64,000 nt of DNA, from positions 1-64,000 of IMG/VR virus record IMGVR_UViG_3300042904_000368; one strand, 5' to 3'. Under the pieces are notes generated by a model. The model was not told the DNA's origin. It ran no database searches and saw only the letters and a list, made by a program, of their open reading frames with translations. The stretch is from a virus. Of the stretch, positions 7,468-14,272 are shown one piece after another. How positions within the stretch are numbered: the first letter of the stretch is position 1; every line of letters begins with the position of its first letter. The position numbers and the translations under genes were made by a program.

Positions 7468-8034
7468 TCATAGCGGCGGAGCCTCCCCGTTCGCCCTGTG
7501 CCTTCCACACCGCCACTCACCCGGCGCAATCTCCTCCGCCCCTTCGCTTCCGCACCACTGCCACACCGGACGGCCCGCTTCCCGAACCTGCTCCTGACAC
7601 CAACCCTTCCAGGCCAGCCAACGGCGCATATAGGTGTCGTGGTCTTCACCGGGTATCGATTGAAAGCGCGGTGGTAAGGGTGCTGCGGGTTCAGTGCTAA
7701 CCACCTGCGTCTTCGCTGCTTCCGCTACCCGGCACTCCTCTTCGAACCCTCGCAGGATCCGCTCGTTCTCCGCGATCTCCGCCTCTGTGAGGGGCACCAA
7801 CTCCCAGCCCAAGGGGCGCACGTGGTCTTCCGGGCCTAGCCAGCGCGAGGCCGGGTTCCACGGAAAAGCCGCCTTCTTAATCAGCACGCCATGCGAAACG
7901 GCTGCCGCATCGAACTCCACATAGACCATCCGGCGGGTATCAAAGTCTCGCGTATGGTAGACGGTGCCGGTGTAGGCTTGCCCCTCATAGCAGCCTTCCA
8001 CGCGGTCTCCGATTTGGATGGTCGTTTCGCGCAT
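7468..8034 (-). CDS. Hypothetical protein with SH3-like N-terminus
   Basis: A 188-residue protein; ATG 8034 follows GAGGGAGAAGTAG. The N-terminal 45 residues (IGDRVEGCYEGQAYTGTVY, then strands ending MVYVEFD) have the pattern of a small SH3/Tudor-like barrel. A helical middle with two Glu-rich helices follows. The C-terminus is Trp- and Cys-containing (WQWCGSEGAEE...WRCGRH), possibly metal-binding. Function unknown. Confidence 0.8.
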   Translation of the reverse strand: MRETTIQIGDRVEGCYEGQAYTGTVYHTRDFDTRRMVYVEFDAAAVSHGVLIKKAAFPWNPASRWLGPEDHVRPLGWELVPLTEAEIAENERILRGFEEECRVAEAAKTQVVSTEPAAPLPPRFQSIPGEDHDTYMRRWLAWKGWCQEQVREAGRPVWQWCGSEGAEEIAPGEWRCGRHRANGEAPPL

Positions 8035-8076
8035 CTACTTCTCCCTCACCACGGTTCAGGCTGCCCCTGGGTGGGG

Positions 8077-8340
8077 TCAAAACTCTTCCCTTACTCCGCA
8101 TTTCGAGCAAATACCAAGGACACGGTATGCCCAGCGTTTCCTGCTCCCGTCCCACACGTCCTCATTGGTGCGCCTGGTTAAAGGGCGATACTCCAGCCCC
8201 CGGCTTCCGCATTCGGAACAAGTGGCGTTTTTGCAGATCGCGCGATCATCCGCGATTTCAGCCTCGGTCATACCTGGCGGAGTAGAGGGGTGCCACCCCT
8301 CCGAATCGCCGAGAACTTCCGCGCAGGGATGATGGGTCAT
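8077..8340 (-). CDS. Zinc-ribbon protein
   Basis: An 87-residue protein with two CxxC pairs (CSECGSRG and CSKCGVREEF) separated by about 35 residues, the standard zinc-ribbon layout. The start codon overlaps the upstream stop (ATGA), showing coupling to the preceding gene. Confidence 0.75.
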   Translation of the reverse strand: MTHHPCAEVLGDSEGWHPSTPPGMTEAEIADDRAICKNATCSECGSRGLEYRPLTRRTNEDVWDGSRKRWAYRVLGICSKCGVREEF

Positions 8341-8621
8341 GCCGTTGCTCCGCCGTCAATAATCTGCTTCAGCAACCCCGCCCCGCCCCAGTGGCACTCG
8401 ACAGCGCATTCGATGGTGCGGATATGCTCGCAGATGTTGTCCATTCCCCCGGCTTTCCTGTCGCGCTCATCCGAGCAACCGCCACATTCGCAAGCGCGGC
8501 AGTTCTCTTCAGCGGAGATAATGCGGGTCACACCAAACACGCGCCCCTCACTATCGACCACTTCCCAGAAGGTGGGGGATAGCGGCCTGGCAGTCATTTC
8601 CTTGGGGGTAATCATCTCCAT
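8337..8621 (-). CDS. Cys-rich hypothetical protein
   Basis: A 94-residue protein whose N-terminus reads MEMITPKEM, with two closely spaced ATG candidates (8621 and 8615) behind GAGGAGCCGGAAGAG. The middle has a dense Cys cluster (CRACECGGCSDE), followed by CEH and ECHWGG, enough ligands for one or two zinc ions. No family recognised. Confidence 0.75.
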   Translation of the reverse strand: MEMITPKEMTARPLSPTFWEVVDSEGRVFGVTRIISAEENCRACECGGCSDERDRKAGGMDNICEHIRTIECAVECHWGGAGLLKQIIDGGATA

Positions 8622-8697
8622 CTCTTCCGGCTCCTCGTCGCTCTCTCGGCGGTGGGTCTGGTGGGGCAGTGGTGGTGGTTAACTGCCCCACCCGCGG

Positions 8698-9090
8698 CTA
8701 TTCGCGGCCTTCAAGCTTGCGAATATGCGCTCGTAGTCGCTCAACCTCGATCTCCCAGTTCTTGCGCTCGTGGAGAAACGTCTCCGCGCGAGGCTTCGCT
8801 TCGTCGGGGTGGAGCCCCCATTCTGCTGCTACGGCTCCCTCGGCGGGGTAGCTAACCGCGCCTTTGCGTTCACCGCCCGCCGCAGAGAGAACATCCCAAA
8901 CTTCGCCTTCAATGGTCCGCATCCGATGTCCCAGACACGCGTCTTGCGCCAGCGGCAGGTTCTCAGACGAACTGGCCCAGTACTCAGCGATGCGGTTGAG
9001 AACGTCGAACAGCCTAGGGGCGGTCTCTTCCAGGGCCGCGCCGGGAGTGAACAGGGGTTGTGTGGTCTTCTCGGTGGTGGTCGCTTGCAT
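8698..9090 (-). CDS. First gene of the leftward array, acidic coiled-coil protein
   Basis: A 130-residue protein from ATG 9090 (GAGGAGAGAGCG upstream), the gene closest to the leftward promoter at 9168-9196. The first 35 residues are Thr-rich and flexible; a helical middle (RLFDVLNRIAEYW) follows, and the last 30 residues (ERKNWEIEVERLRAHIRKL) form a coiled coil. A longer frame from 9156 is less likely because its start lacks a ribosome-binding site. Confidence 0.75.
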   Translation of the reverse strand: MQATTTEKTTQPLFTPGAALEETAPRLFDVLNRIAEYWASSSENLPLAQDACLGHRMRTIEGEVWDVLSAAGGERKGAVSYPAEGAVAAEWGLHPDEAKPRAETFLHERKNWEIEVERLRAHIRKLEGRE

Positions 9091-9167
9091 CGCTCTCTCC
9101 TCGGCGGTAGGGGTTGCCGCCCGTTGCGGTAAACTCTCGGCGGGGGTTCTCCCCAACTGACACCTTT

Positions 9168-9196
9168 ATTATGGCGAATCGCTGTATGCCTGTCAA
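9168..9196 (-). promoter_or_regulatory. Leftward sigma70-type promoter
   Basis: On the minus strand TTGACA (9191-9196) and CATAAT (9168-9173) are separated by exactly 17 bp: a perfect -35 and a one-mismatch -10. It lies 78 bp upstream of the first leftward gene. The left copy of the inverted repeat described for 9179-9232 covers its spacer. Confidence 0.75.
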
Positions 9197-9232
9197 GTAT
9201 TCAGGCTAATATTTCTTCGGATTATACAGCGA
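9179..9232. promoter_or_regulatory. Inverted repeat, candidate operator pair
   Basis: TCGCTGTAT (9179-9187) and its exact reverse complement ATACAGCGA (9224-9232) flank a 36-bp centre. One arm lies in the spacer of the leftward promoter and the other ends one base before the -35 of the rightward promoter. A ribbon-helix-helix protein is coded by the first rightward gene, which makes it the natural candidate to bind both arms and repress both arrays. Confidence 0.5.
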
Positions 9233-9233
9233 G

Positions 9234-9262
9234 TTGCCATACGTGGAATACCGTGCTACAGT
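9234..9262 (+). promoter_or_regulatory. Rightward sigma70-type promoter
   Basis: TTGCCA (9234-9239) and TACAGT (9257-9262) with a 17-bp spacer, just upstream of ATG 9279. The match is weaker than for the divergent leftward promoter, but the spacing is ideal and there is no other candidate in the short intergenic region. Confidence 0.55.
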
Positions 9263-9278
9263 AGGAACAGGGGCATAG

Positions 9279-9536
9279 ATGACGGAGAAACGACCAGCAG
9301 GCGGCAAGGGAAAGACCCGCGTAACGTTATGGCTAACTGACGCTACAGCGGCGAAGCTGAGACAGCGATCTGCCATAACGAACAAGACGCAGGTGCAGAT
9401 CGTGGAAGACGCGCTAGACGCTGCTTTCGCTGCCAGCAGGCTTGATGATTTGGAAACACGGCTGGCTCGACTGGAAGCCGAACGGCAACCGCCCCTAGAA
9501 GAGAGTGAGGATGAGCGAGACGACCTACACCCCTGA
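9279..9536 (+). CDS. Ribbon-helix-helix DNA-binding protein
   Basis: An 85-residue protein. After a flexible Lys/Gly-rich start, TRVTLWLTDATAAKL gives the beta strand and first helix, and ITNKTQVQIVEDALDAAF the second helix of an Arc/CopG/MetJ-type ribbon-helix-helix. The C-terminal part is an acidic coil. Such proteins act as dimers that insert the strand pair into the DNA major groove. Its own gene is first in the rightward array, so it likely autoregulates through the inverted repeat upstream. It could also be an antitoxin, but no toxin gene is beside it. Confidence 0.75.
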   Translation: MTEKRPAGGKGKTRVTLWLTDATAAKLRQRSAITNKTQVQIVEDALDAAFAASRLDDLETRLARLEAERQPPLEESEDERDDLHP

Positions 9537-10182
9537 AGAAACCCAAGCGATGGGCTTCAGCGAAGCGGATTTGGAAACGTTGCGGGACGCTGGACTGATC
9601 GAAGACCGGCTGGCGCAACCGTGGGAGCCGAAATCTCTGGATGATGTCGGCTGGCTGTTGGGGAGAATGCGGGCCTTGAAGCTGGAGCGGGAAACCGTGC
9701 TGGCGCAGGCGCAGAAGCGCGTAGAGCGTTCCGAGGCAGCAGAAGCCGCCCTCCTGGCCCGCTACGGCGAAACGGTGCGCTCTCTCGTGACTGAGAACCT
9801 GCCGCGCAAGAAGGACGGCTCTTACGCGAAGAAATCCCTGGACCTGCTAGACGGACGGATTGGGCTACGGGCAACCAGGGGCGCGACGGTGGTGAGGGAC
9901 GAAGGAGCGTTGTTGGAGTGGATAGGCGATACCTGGGGTACTGCCGATGAAGGCCCGGTCATTGACGCCCTCCGCGAGGCGATTTCAACGACCGTGCGAC
10001 TAACCGGGGACGCTGCGCTGAACCAGGTCTTTACCCACGGTGCAGAAGCCAAGATCGCCCTCACGCCTCTCCGAAAGCTCATGGAGTCGGGCGCACCTGA
10101 CCCGGAAACCGGAGAGGTGAAGCCGGTCGAACTCCCTGGCGTGGAAGTGCTGCCTGCTGAAGAGAAACTGTACTGGGAATGA
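9511..10182 (+). CDS. gam: Gam-like host-nuclease inhibitor
   Basis: A 223-residue protein. It begins with an acidic helix, then a long coiled coil (LERETVLAQAQKRVERSEAAEAAL) and the segment KKDGSYAKKSLDLLDGRIGLR, characteristic of the Mu Gam family, which binds double-stranded DNA ends and blocks RecBCD-type nucleases. An earlier GTG at 9505 is in frame, but ATG 9511 is nearer to the ribosome-binding site. The gene overlaps the preceding one by 26 bases. The C-terminal 60 residues are not covered by the family similarity I recognise. Confidence 0.75.
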   Translation: MSETTYTPEETQAMGFSEADLETLRDAGLIEDRLAQPWEPKSLDDVGWLLGRMRALKLERETVLAQAQKRVERSEAAEAALLARYGETVRSLVTENLPRKKDGSYAKKSLDLLDGRIGLRATRGATVVRDEGALLEWIGDTWGTADEGPVIDALREAISTTVRLTGDAALNQVFTHGAEAKIALTPLRKLMESGAPDPETGEVKPVELPGVEVLPAEEKLYWE

Positions 10183-10229
10183 CCCCGCCCCCGCTCCCCC
10201 AACCACCCGCTAGGAGAAAGTGAAGACTA

Positions 10230-10490
10230 ATGAAGACCGAATACGAGGAGTGGTGGGACGCGGACGGTATTCCGCATCGAGCCGAAGTGGTGAGTGACGG
10301 GAGCTATTTGTGCGAGCAATGCGAAGGCGACGTTCCCGCCACGACGGAGTGTCGCTGGTCGGACGGAGAAGAGTCCTGCGGCCTAACCTGGCTCTGCGAC
10401 GCCCACTACGAGGCGATGCGTGCGGAGCCACACCACAACCCGCAGGGCGGCTTTGCTGATGAATACGTGAACCTGGGAGCGGCCTTATGA
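10230..10490 (+). CDS. Cys/Trp-rich hypothetical protein
   Basis: An 86-residue protein from ATG 10230, with AGGAGAAAGTG upstream. It contains CEQCEGDV and a later CRW...CGLTWLCDAH, a pattern that could bind zinc with Cys4 or Cys3His. The gene is coupled to the next by a four-base overlap. Confidence 0.75.
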   Translation: MKTEYEEWWDADGIPHRAEVVSDGSYLCEQCEGDVPATTECRWSDGEESCGLTWLCDAHYEAMRAEPHHNPQGGFADEYVNLGAAL

Positions 10491-10744
10491 CCCTGAGAGA
10501 AGTCCGCTACAGCATCTCCAATCATCTGGAGGAGATCGCGACCTATTTCAAGCCCGGAATAAAACTCACCATCGTCTGTCGCCACCCAGGATTGCCTGAC
10601 GGCGGAGTGGTGATGACTGACGACGACCTGGGGCTTGCCATTGCCGAGATACGCAAGTTGCAGGTAGGTGGAATTACCACGCCACCAGACACCAACCCCG
10701 CTCCCCAGGCCGAGGCGGCGGAGAAAGAAGGAGTGGCAGCGTGA
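10487..10744 (+). CDS. Small hypothetical protein
   Basis: An 85-residue protein whose first 55 residues form an alternating helix-strand fold (TYFKPGIKLTIVCRH, MTDDDLGLAIAEI). The last 25 residues are Pro/Ala-rich and flexible. It overlaps both neighbours by four bases, as most genes here do. No family recognised. Confidence 0.75.
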   Translation: MTLREVRYSISNHLEEIATYFKPGIKLTIVCRHPGLPDGGVVMTDDDLGLAIAEIRKLQVGGITTPPDTNPAPQAEAAEKEGVAA

Positions 10745-11028
10745 GTGAGAAGCTGAAGCAGTTCGTGCGACAACCCCAGCGCATTGAAAGTTCATGGACC
10801 ACGCTCGGCATAACGCTGATGCGTATGGCGCTTTTCGTCCAGATCATCTCCTTCATTGCCCATCCAGGCCGGAAGGGTCTAGATCCTGCGCTTGTTCCGT
10901 GGGTGCTGTGGCTGATGGGGCTGGGTGCGGTCTGTGCGCTAATCGGCTGGCTCGCAGATCGCAGGCAAGCAAAGCAAAGCAAAGCAAAGCAAATCACCTC
11001 CCGCCCCGGCGGCGGAGAAAGCGGGTGA
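10741..11028 (+). CDS. Two-helix membrane protein
   Basis: A 95-residue protein from GTG 10741 with two hydrophobic segments (about residues 23-41, MRMALFVQIISFI, and 49-68, PWVLWLMGLGAVCALIG) and a charged tail. The tail (RRQAKQSKAKQ) comes from a run of AAAGC repeats in the DNA and could vary in length by slippage. A membrane-bound accessory protein, perhaps for superinfection exclusion, is a guess. Confidence 0.75.
   Translation: MSEKLKQFVRQPQRIESSWTTLGITLMRMALFVQIISFIAHPGRKGLDPALVPWVLWLMGLGAVCALIGWLADRRQAKQSKAKQITSRPGGGESG
10971..10990. repeat. Tandem AAAGC microsatellite
   Basis: Four perfect AAAGC copies (10971-10990), with a partial copy on either side, within the end of the membrane-protein gene. 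They code for the basic tail. Being 5-bp units, changes in copy number shift the reading frame. Confidence 0.8.
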
Positions 11029-11038
11029 GGCGTGATGG
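10999..11038. repeat. 40-bp GC-rich repeat, copy 1
   Basis: 39 of 40 bases are the same as at 13315-13354. The core (CCCGCCCCGGCGGCGG) can fold on itself. The repeat covers the end of one gene, and its last part (GGTGAGG, then GTGATGG) gives ribosome-binding site and start codon of the next gene. Confidence 0.8.
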
Positions 11039-11259
11039 GCGGGAAATTAATGTACGTAGCAGAAGATGGGAAGTCGCTTACTCTATCCGAAGCTTGCCGC
11101 CGACTGGGGGTTCCTGTGGACAAAGCCCCGTATGCCTTTGCGGAGCCGATCCTGCCTACCGCTGAAGAATTGATTATGGGCGGGATGCTCAATGAAGGCG
11201 AGCCGCGGATGACACCCGCAATTCGAAACCGTCACTATCGGCTCATGGAGGTTGGATGA
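11035..11259 (+). CDS. Hypothetical protein
   Basis: A 74-residue protein; ATG 11035 lies seven bases after GGTGAGG. Short strands, then a helix (SEACRRLGVPV) of helix-turn-helix length, then flexible segments. Two in-frame alternatives exist (GTG 11032, ATG 11050). It overlaps the next gene by the bases GA. Confidence 0.7.
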   Translation: MGGKLMYVAEDGKSLTLSEACRRLGVPVDKAPYAFAEPILPTAEELIMGGMLNEGEPRMTPAIRNRHYRLMEVG

Positions 11260-11471
11260 TGGCCAAGACCCTGATCGTCATCGAGAAAGCAGTCCGCGAA
11301 GCCGGGAAGAAGTTGCCGTTCACTTCACGGAAAAGCCAAAACGAAATCCTTCAATACGCGGCTGATGATCTGGCCGATGCCTACCGCATTGGCGCGGAAG
11401 AGGCGCAGCGCGAGATCGTGGAACGCCTGCGGGAGTTGGCGGAAAAGGAAAAGGCAACCGCTAATGGGTGA
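11259..11471 (+). CDS. Small helical protein
   Basis: A 70-residue basic and acidic helical protein. ATG 11259 was preferred over ATG 11256 because GGAGG then lies seven bases upstream. The C-terminal 35 residues (EEAQREIVERLRELAEKEK) are one long amphipathic helix, so a dimer or coiled-coil partner is likely. Confidence 0.7.
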   Translation: MAKTLIVIEKAVREAGKKLPFTSRKSQNEILQYAADDLADAYRIGAEEAQREIVERLRELAEKEKATANG

Positions 11472-11742
11472 CATCGAAACGACGCTGGAAATCAACGACT
11501 ACGGCAACGATCCAGACGCCAAGGACCTGGCAGGCGCGGATCGACTGGATCAGGTGTTGGTGGAATTCAAGGTCAAAAACAACCACAACGGCACCGTAGC
11601 GGGCGGAATGCTCTGGTTGCGGGAGATCAACGAAGCGCTGCGTGAACACGGTTTCGAGGTGGTGCCCATCGAAATCCCGCCCGCTGAAGAACAACTCGAA
11701 GGTTTTAACTGCCGCGCTGGGTTCGCGGGGATGGGGGATTAG
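11464..11742 (+). CDS. Acidic hypothetical protein
   Basis: A 92-residue protein with an overlap of eight bases with the preceding gene. Its sequence is acidic with paired short strands and a single helix (LREINEALREHGF). No family recognised; an anti-restriction or inhibitor protein would fit its size and charge, but that is a guess. Confidence 0.75.
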   Translation: MGDIETTLEINDYGNDPDAKDLAGADRLDQVLVEFKVKNNHNGTVAGGMLWLREINEALREHGFEVVPIEIPPAEEQLEGFNCRAGFAGMGD

Positions 11743-11745
11743 GCA

Positions 11746-11976
11746 GTGGATACTGCGAAGTGGCTATTTCTAGCAGGGCTGGCGTGCGTGCTGGTGTTTA
11801 CCCTGATCGGAATAACTATCCGGCCATTCTCGAACGTCACGGGCGTATCAGTCGCCGTTAAGAAATCCATAGATGCAACGCTCTTGGGCGGGATCATCCT
11901 GGCAGGACTCGGCCTCTCGCTGTGGGCGATGGCTGCGTGGATATGGGTGGCAACTCGCCTGTTTGGCTGGAGATAG
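11746..11976 (+). CDS. Two-helix membrane protein
   Basis: A 76-residue protein from GTG 11746 with two hydrophobic helices (residues 6-26, FLAGLACVLVFTLIGI, and 47-70, GGIILAGLGLSLWAMA) joined by a short polar loop. The gene is followed two bases later by another membrane protein gene, which suggests a paired membrane complex. Confidence 0.7.
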   Translation: MDTAKWLFLAGLACVLVFTLIGITIRPFSNVTGVSVAVKKSIDATLLGGIILAGLGLSLWAMAAWIWVATRLFGWR

Positions 11977-11978
11977 CA

Positions 11979-12134
11979 ATGAATATCTGGGAAGGTGTCG
12001 CGCTTCTCGCGGTCGCCAGCCTTACATCCTTCACCCTCTATCTACTCTGGGCGCGGCGGATGAGCCGAACGATCCTGCACGCTCTCGACAACCTGCCCGA
12101 TCAAATCATCATTGCGGAGATTGAATACCAATGA
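11979..12134 (+). CDS. Single-pass membrane protein
   Basis: A 51-residue protein from ATG 11979; the first 25 residues are hydrophobic (EGVALLAVASLTSFTLYLL) and are followed by positive residues (ARRMSR), giving a membrane helix with the tail inside. The start lies directly after the preceding stop. The next gene overlaps it by four bases. Confidence 0.65.
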   Translation: MNIWEGVALLAVASLTSFTLYLLWARRMSRTILHALDNLPDQIIIAEIEYQ

Positions 12135-12427
12135 CACAACAAACGGAAATCTACCCGACCCGCACTAAGCGCGTGCGTCGTTTCCAGGTCGGCAGTAATT
12201 ATCTTTCTCGGTTCTTCACCGCCTGCCATCAAGGGGAGCGGCTACGGATCGTCGGTTGGCCGGATGATGCCTGGGTATCGGGCCTGCAGGTCGATGTCTG
12301 CACAAACTCTCTTGTGCTATACGTCGAAAGCGACACGTTTGAACCCATCGCGGAAGGTGAGCTGATCCCCTCGCATCCGATGCAAATGTCCATTATTCAC
12401 GGAGAGGATTGGGACAACGAGCGATGA
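12131..12427 (+). CDS. Hypothetical protein
   Basis: A 98-residue protein with a basic N-terminus (RTKRVRRFQVGSNYL) and then an alternating strand pattern. The region around residues 35-75 could be a small beta barrel. Its last codon overlaps the next start by four bases. No family recognised. Confidence 0.75.
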   Translation: MTQQTEIYPTRTKRVRRFQVGSNYLSRFFTACHQGERLRIVGWPDDAWVSGLQVDVCTNSLVLYVESDTFEPIAEGELIPSHPMQMSIIHGEDWDNER

Positions 12428-12780
12428 ATCCCAACGTTGCGCGCTGCCCTCTTTGCCGAGGAGAAGGCAGCGACTCCACTAGCACGCCTACGAACCCGGT
12501 TAAGTGCCGACACTGCCACGGGAAGGGGCATGTAGAAGAGCTTCCCAAGGAAGAACGCCTCACTCCACCTGTACCGCGCCAACCCGACACATCCCCTGAA
12601 CGCCTGGCAGAAATCCAGGCCGCGCAAGCGATGGTCAGTCCGCACGCCCTCCACCAAACCACCTTCGCTATCATACAAGACCTGCTGGCGATGATTGAAG
12701 AACTAGAACACTTCCAATACAAGGGAAAGCAATCCAATGGACACAGCGACCGAAGCCCAGATTATCTCGACCGCCCCTAG
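12424..12780 (+). CDS. DnaJ-type zinc-knuckle protein
   Basis: A 118-residue protein whose first 40 residues contain CPLCRGEG and CRHCHGKG. These are two CxxCxGxG repeats, the unit of the DnaJ cysteine-rich domain, enough for a single zinc site. The rest is a helical tail. A J-domain is absent, so this is not a full DnaJ; small stand-alone zinc proteins of this type are common in phages. The gene overlaps the next by 44 bases. Confidence 0.75.
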   Translation: MNPNVARCPLCRGEGSDSTSTPTNPVKCRHCHGKGHVEELPKEERLTPPVPRQPDTSPERLAEIQAAQAMVSPHALHQTTFAIIQDLLAMIEELEHFQYKGKQSNGHSDRSPDYLDRP

Positions 12781-13351
12781 CCTGCGCCCCTTGGAACGCC
12801 TAGAGCAGGCGGTATGCGGCTACAACCACCTTTACACCGAGTCCGCCGCACTCCATCAGAAACTCTTCCCGGAATACAACGAATACGCGGGCGGGCCAAA
12901 CTGGAAAGAGTATCTACCCGATGACGCGGACCCTGCGGATGTGAAGCGGTATGAAGAAATCGAGGAAGTCGTAGACCTGGCTAATGAGGAGTTCTTCGCC
13001 GCAGTTTCCGCTTACACTGCCGCACCAGAGAGCGAGAAGGTAGCAGCGCGGTTAGCAGAGGCTGTACGCACTTGTCCTAGCGTGCGAAATGTGGTTCTGC
13101 AAAATCAGTGGTACCGGAGATGCCTGGAAGACGCGCAGGCCACTCTCACGGAATTACAGCCATCGGTAATCGGGCAATCGCGGACAGAAGCCGTGCAGTT
13201 CCTTCGTCGCTGGACGGCACACCACCGAGAGCGAGGGGAAGCGGAATTTGCACGCGAGCTGCTCCCGGCCATTGATCTACTCTGCGAAGGCCGAGAGCCC
13301 ACCACGGCTCCCACTCCCGCCCCGGCGGCGGAGAAAGCGGGTGAGGGGTGA
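12737..13351 (+). CDS. Helical accessory protein
   Basis: A 204-residue protein that is almost all helix, with acidic segments (EIEEVVDLANEEFF) and a basic segment (FLRRWTAHHRERGE). ATG 12737 lies inside the end of the preceding gene. The C-terminal Pro/Ala-rich end is encoded by the 40-bp repeat shared with 10999-11038, which also supplies the next start. Confidence 0.75.
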   Translation: MDTATEAQIISTAPSLRPLERLEQAVCGYNHLYTESAALHQKLFPEYNEYAGGPNWKEYLPDDADPADVKRYEEIEEVVDLANEEFFAAVSAYTAAPESEKVAARLAEAVRTCPSVRNVVLQNQWYRRCLEDAQATLTELQPSVIGQSRTEAVQFLRRWTAHHRERGEAEFARELLPAIDLLCEGREPTTAPTPAPAAEKAGEG

Positions 13352-13354
13352 TGG
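13315..13354. repeat. 40-bp GC-rich repeat, copy 2
   Basis: One base differs from copy 1 at 10999-11038. It again covers the end of one gene and the ribosome-binding site and start of the next, but it is read in another frame in the upstream gene, so the similarity is of DNA, not of protein. Confidence 0.8.
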
Positions 13355-13638
13355 CACAGTGGAAGAAGGGTTGCTGCGGCGTTTGCCGCGCTTACGAAGA
13401 GATGGAGCAAAGCCGGGTGGATCGCTTCAATGCCGAGAACCCCATCGGCACACCCGTTCGTTATTGGCCTGGCGAGCGGCGCGGGGAAGGTGTCCTGTCG
13501 CAGACGCGAAGCCAGGCGGCTATTCAAAGCGATCACGGTAGCGTGTGGGTGGAAGGAATGGCCGGGAGTGTCGCGCTCACCCACGTTGAGGTTTTGCCCC
13601 GCCAGGCCGGGGAGTTGCCGGAAGGGGAGGATAGGTGA
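13351..13638 (+). CDS. Small Cys-containing hypothetical protein
   Basis: A 95-residue protein; the start ATG 13351 comes from repeat copy 2. It has CCGVCRAYEEM at the start, then a beta-type middle with PVRYWPGERRGEG, suggesting a small barrel such as SH3-like KOW folds. It ends with a four-base overlap with the next gene. No family recognised. Confidence 0.7.
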   Translation: MAQWKKGCCGVCRAYEEMEQSRVDRFNAENPIGTPVRYWPGERRGEGVLSQTRSQAAIQSDHGSVWVEGMAGSVALTHVEVLPRQAGELPEGEDR

Positions 13639-13922
13639 ACCACCGTGACTTTCTGGGAGTGGTTGTGGCGTCCTTACGCAAGCGGACGCGGGAGAAAGAA
13701 GTTGAAGGTGCTGTTACCGCCGCTGTGGCTGATGGCAACGCGGGTTTCAGCGAAATCCTCAGCCACATTCACTACAACTTCTCTTGGGGCGTAGAAAGCC
13801 CGGAGGTGTGGGCGGCTTTAGAACGACTGGAATTGCGCGGCGTGCTGCAACGAGTGAAGGGCAACCGAGGCAAAACCAAAGTGCAAACGTGGGTGCTTTT
13901 CGACTGGACCGCCGCCCCCTAG
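13635..13922 (+). CDS. Possible winged-helix protein
   Basis: A 95-residue protein from GTG 13635. The order helix (residues 8-32), helix (SEILSHIHYNF), helix (SPEVWAALERLELRG) and a strand pair at the end (VLQRVKG...QTWVLFD) matches a small winged helix-turn-helix of the kind that binds DNA. The call rests on this pattern alone. Confidence 0.7.
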   Translation: MNHRDFLGVVVASLRKRTREKEVEGAVTAAVADGNAGFSEILSHIHYNFSWGVESPEVWAALERLELRGVLQRVKGNRGKTKVQTWVLFDWTAAP

Positions 13923-13969
13923 CCCGACCAGCCCTGACCGCCCGCCGAAAGAAGAGGAAGGAGATACCA

Positions 13970-14272
13970 ATGGCCCTGATGATCCGCGTAACGATGCCGG
14001 ACAAGAGCGTATGGCAGGTTCCGGCGAGCGTAGTGAGCGAGGATGCCATCGCCTACTACAGCAAGCAAGACGACTTCACCGAAGAGGAAGCAGCGGATTG
14101 GCGCAAGGATACGGGCGAAATTCTCGACTGGGGCAAAAACAACATGAACTGGGAAGATGTTGCCGCCCACGCTACCCGCTTGCCAACTAAGCCCCCTGCC
14201 GCTCCCGATTACCAGGAAGGCTGGGTGAACGGGAAGTGGAAGTTCGTGATGGTCGAGGATGAGGCAACCTAA
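13970..14272 (+). CDS. Hypothetical protein
   Basis: A 100-residue protein. ATG 13970 follows AGGAAGGAGATACCA, a very strong ribosome-binding site. The N-terminal 25 residues form two strands (IRVTMPDKSVWQVPASVV), followed by an acidic helix. Its last base is the first base of the next gene's ATG. The earlier part of the same open frame is a shadow. Confidence 0.8.
   Translation: MALMIRVTMPDKSVWQVPASVVSEDAIAYYSKQDDFTEEEAADWRKDTGEILDWGKNNMNWEDVAAHATRLPTKPPAAPDYQEGWVNGKWKFVMVEDEAT

Noticed and set aside
7738-7760. A tRNA T-loop-like string (TTCGAACCCTCG)
   Set aside because: It is inside a well-supported gene and no other tRNA arms fold around it.
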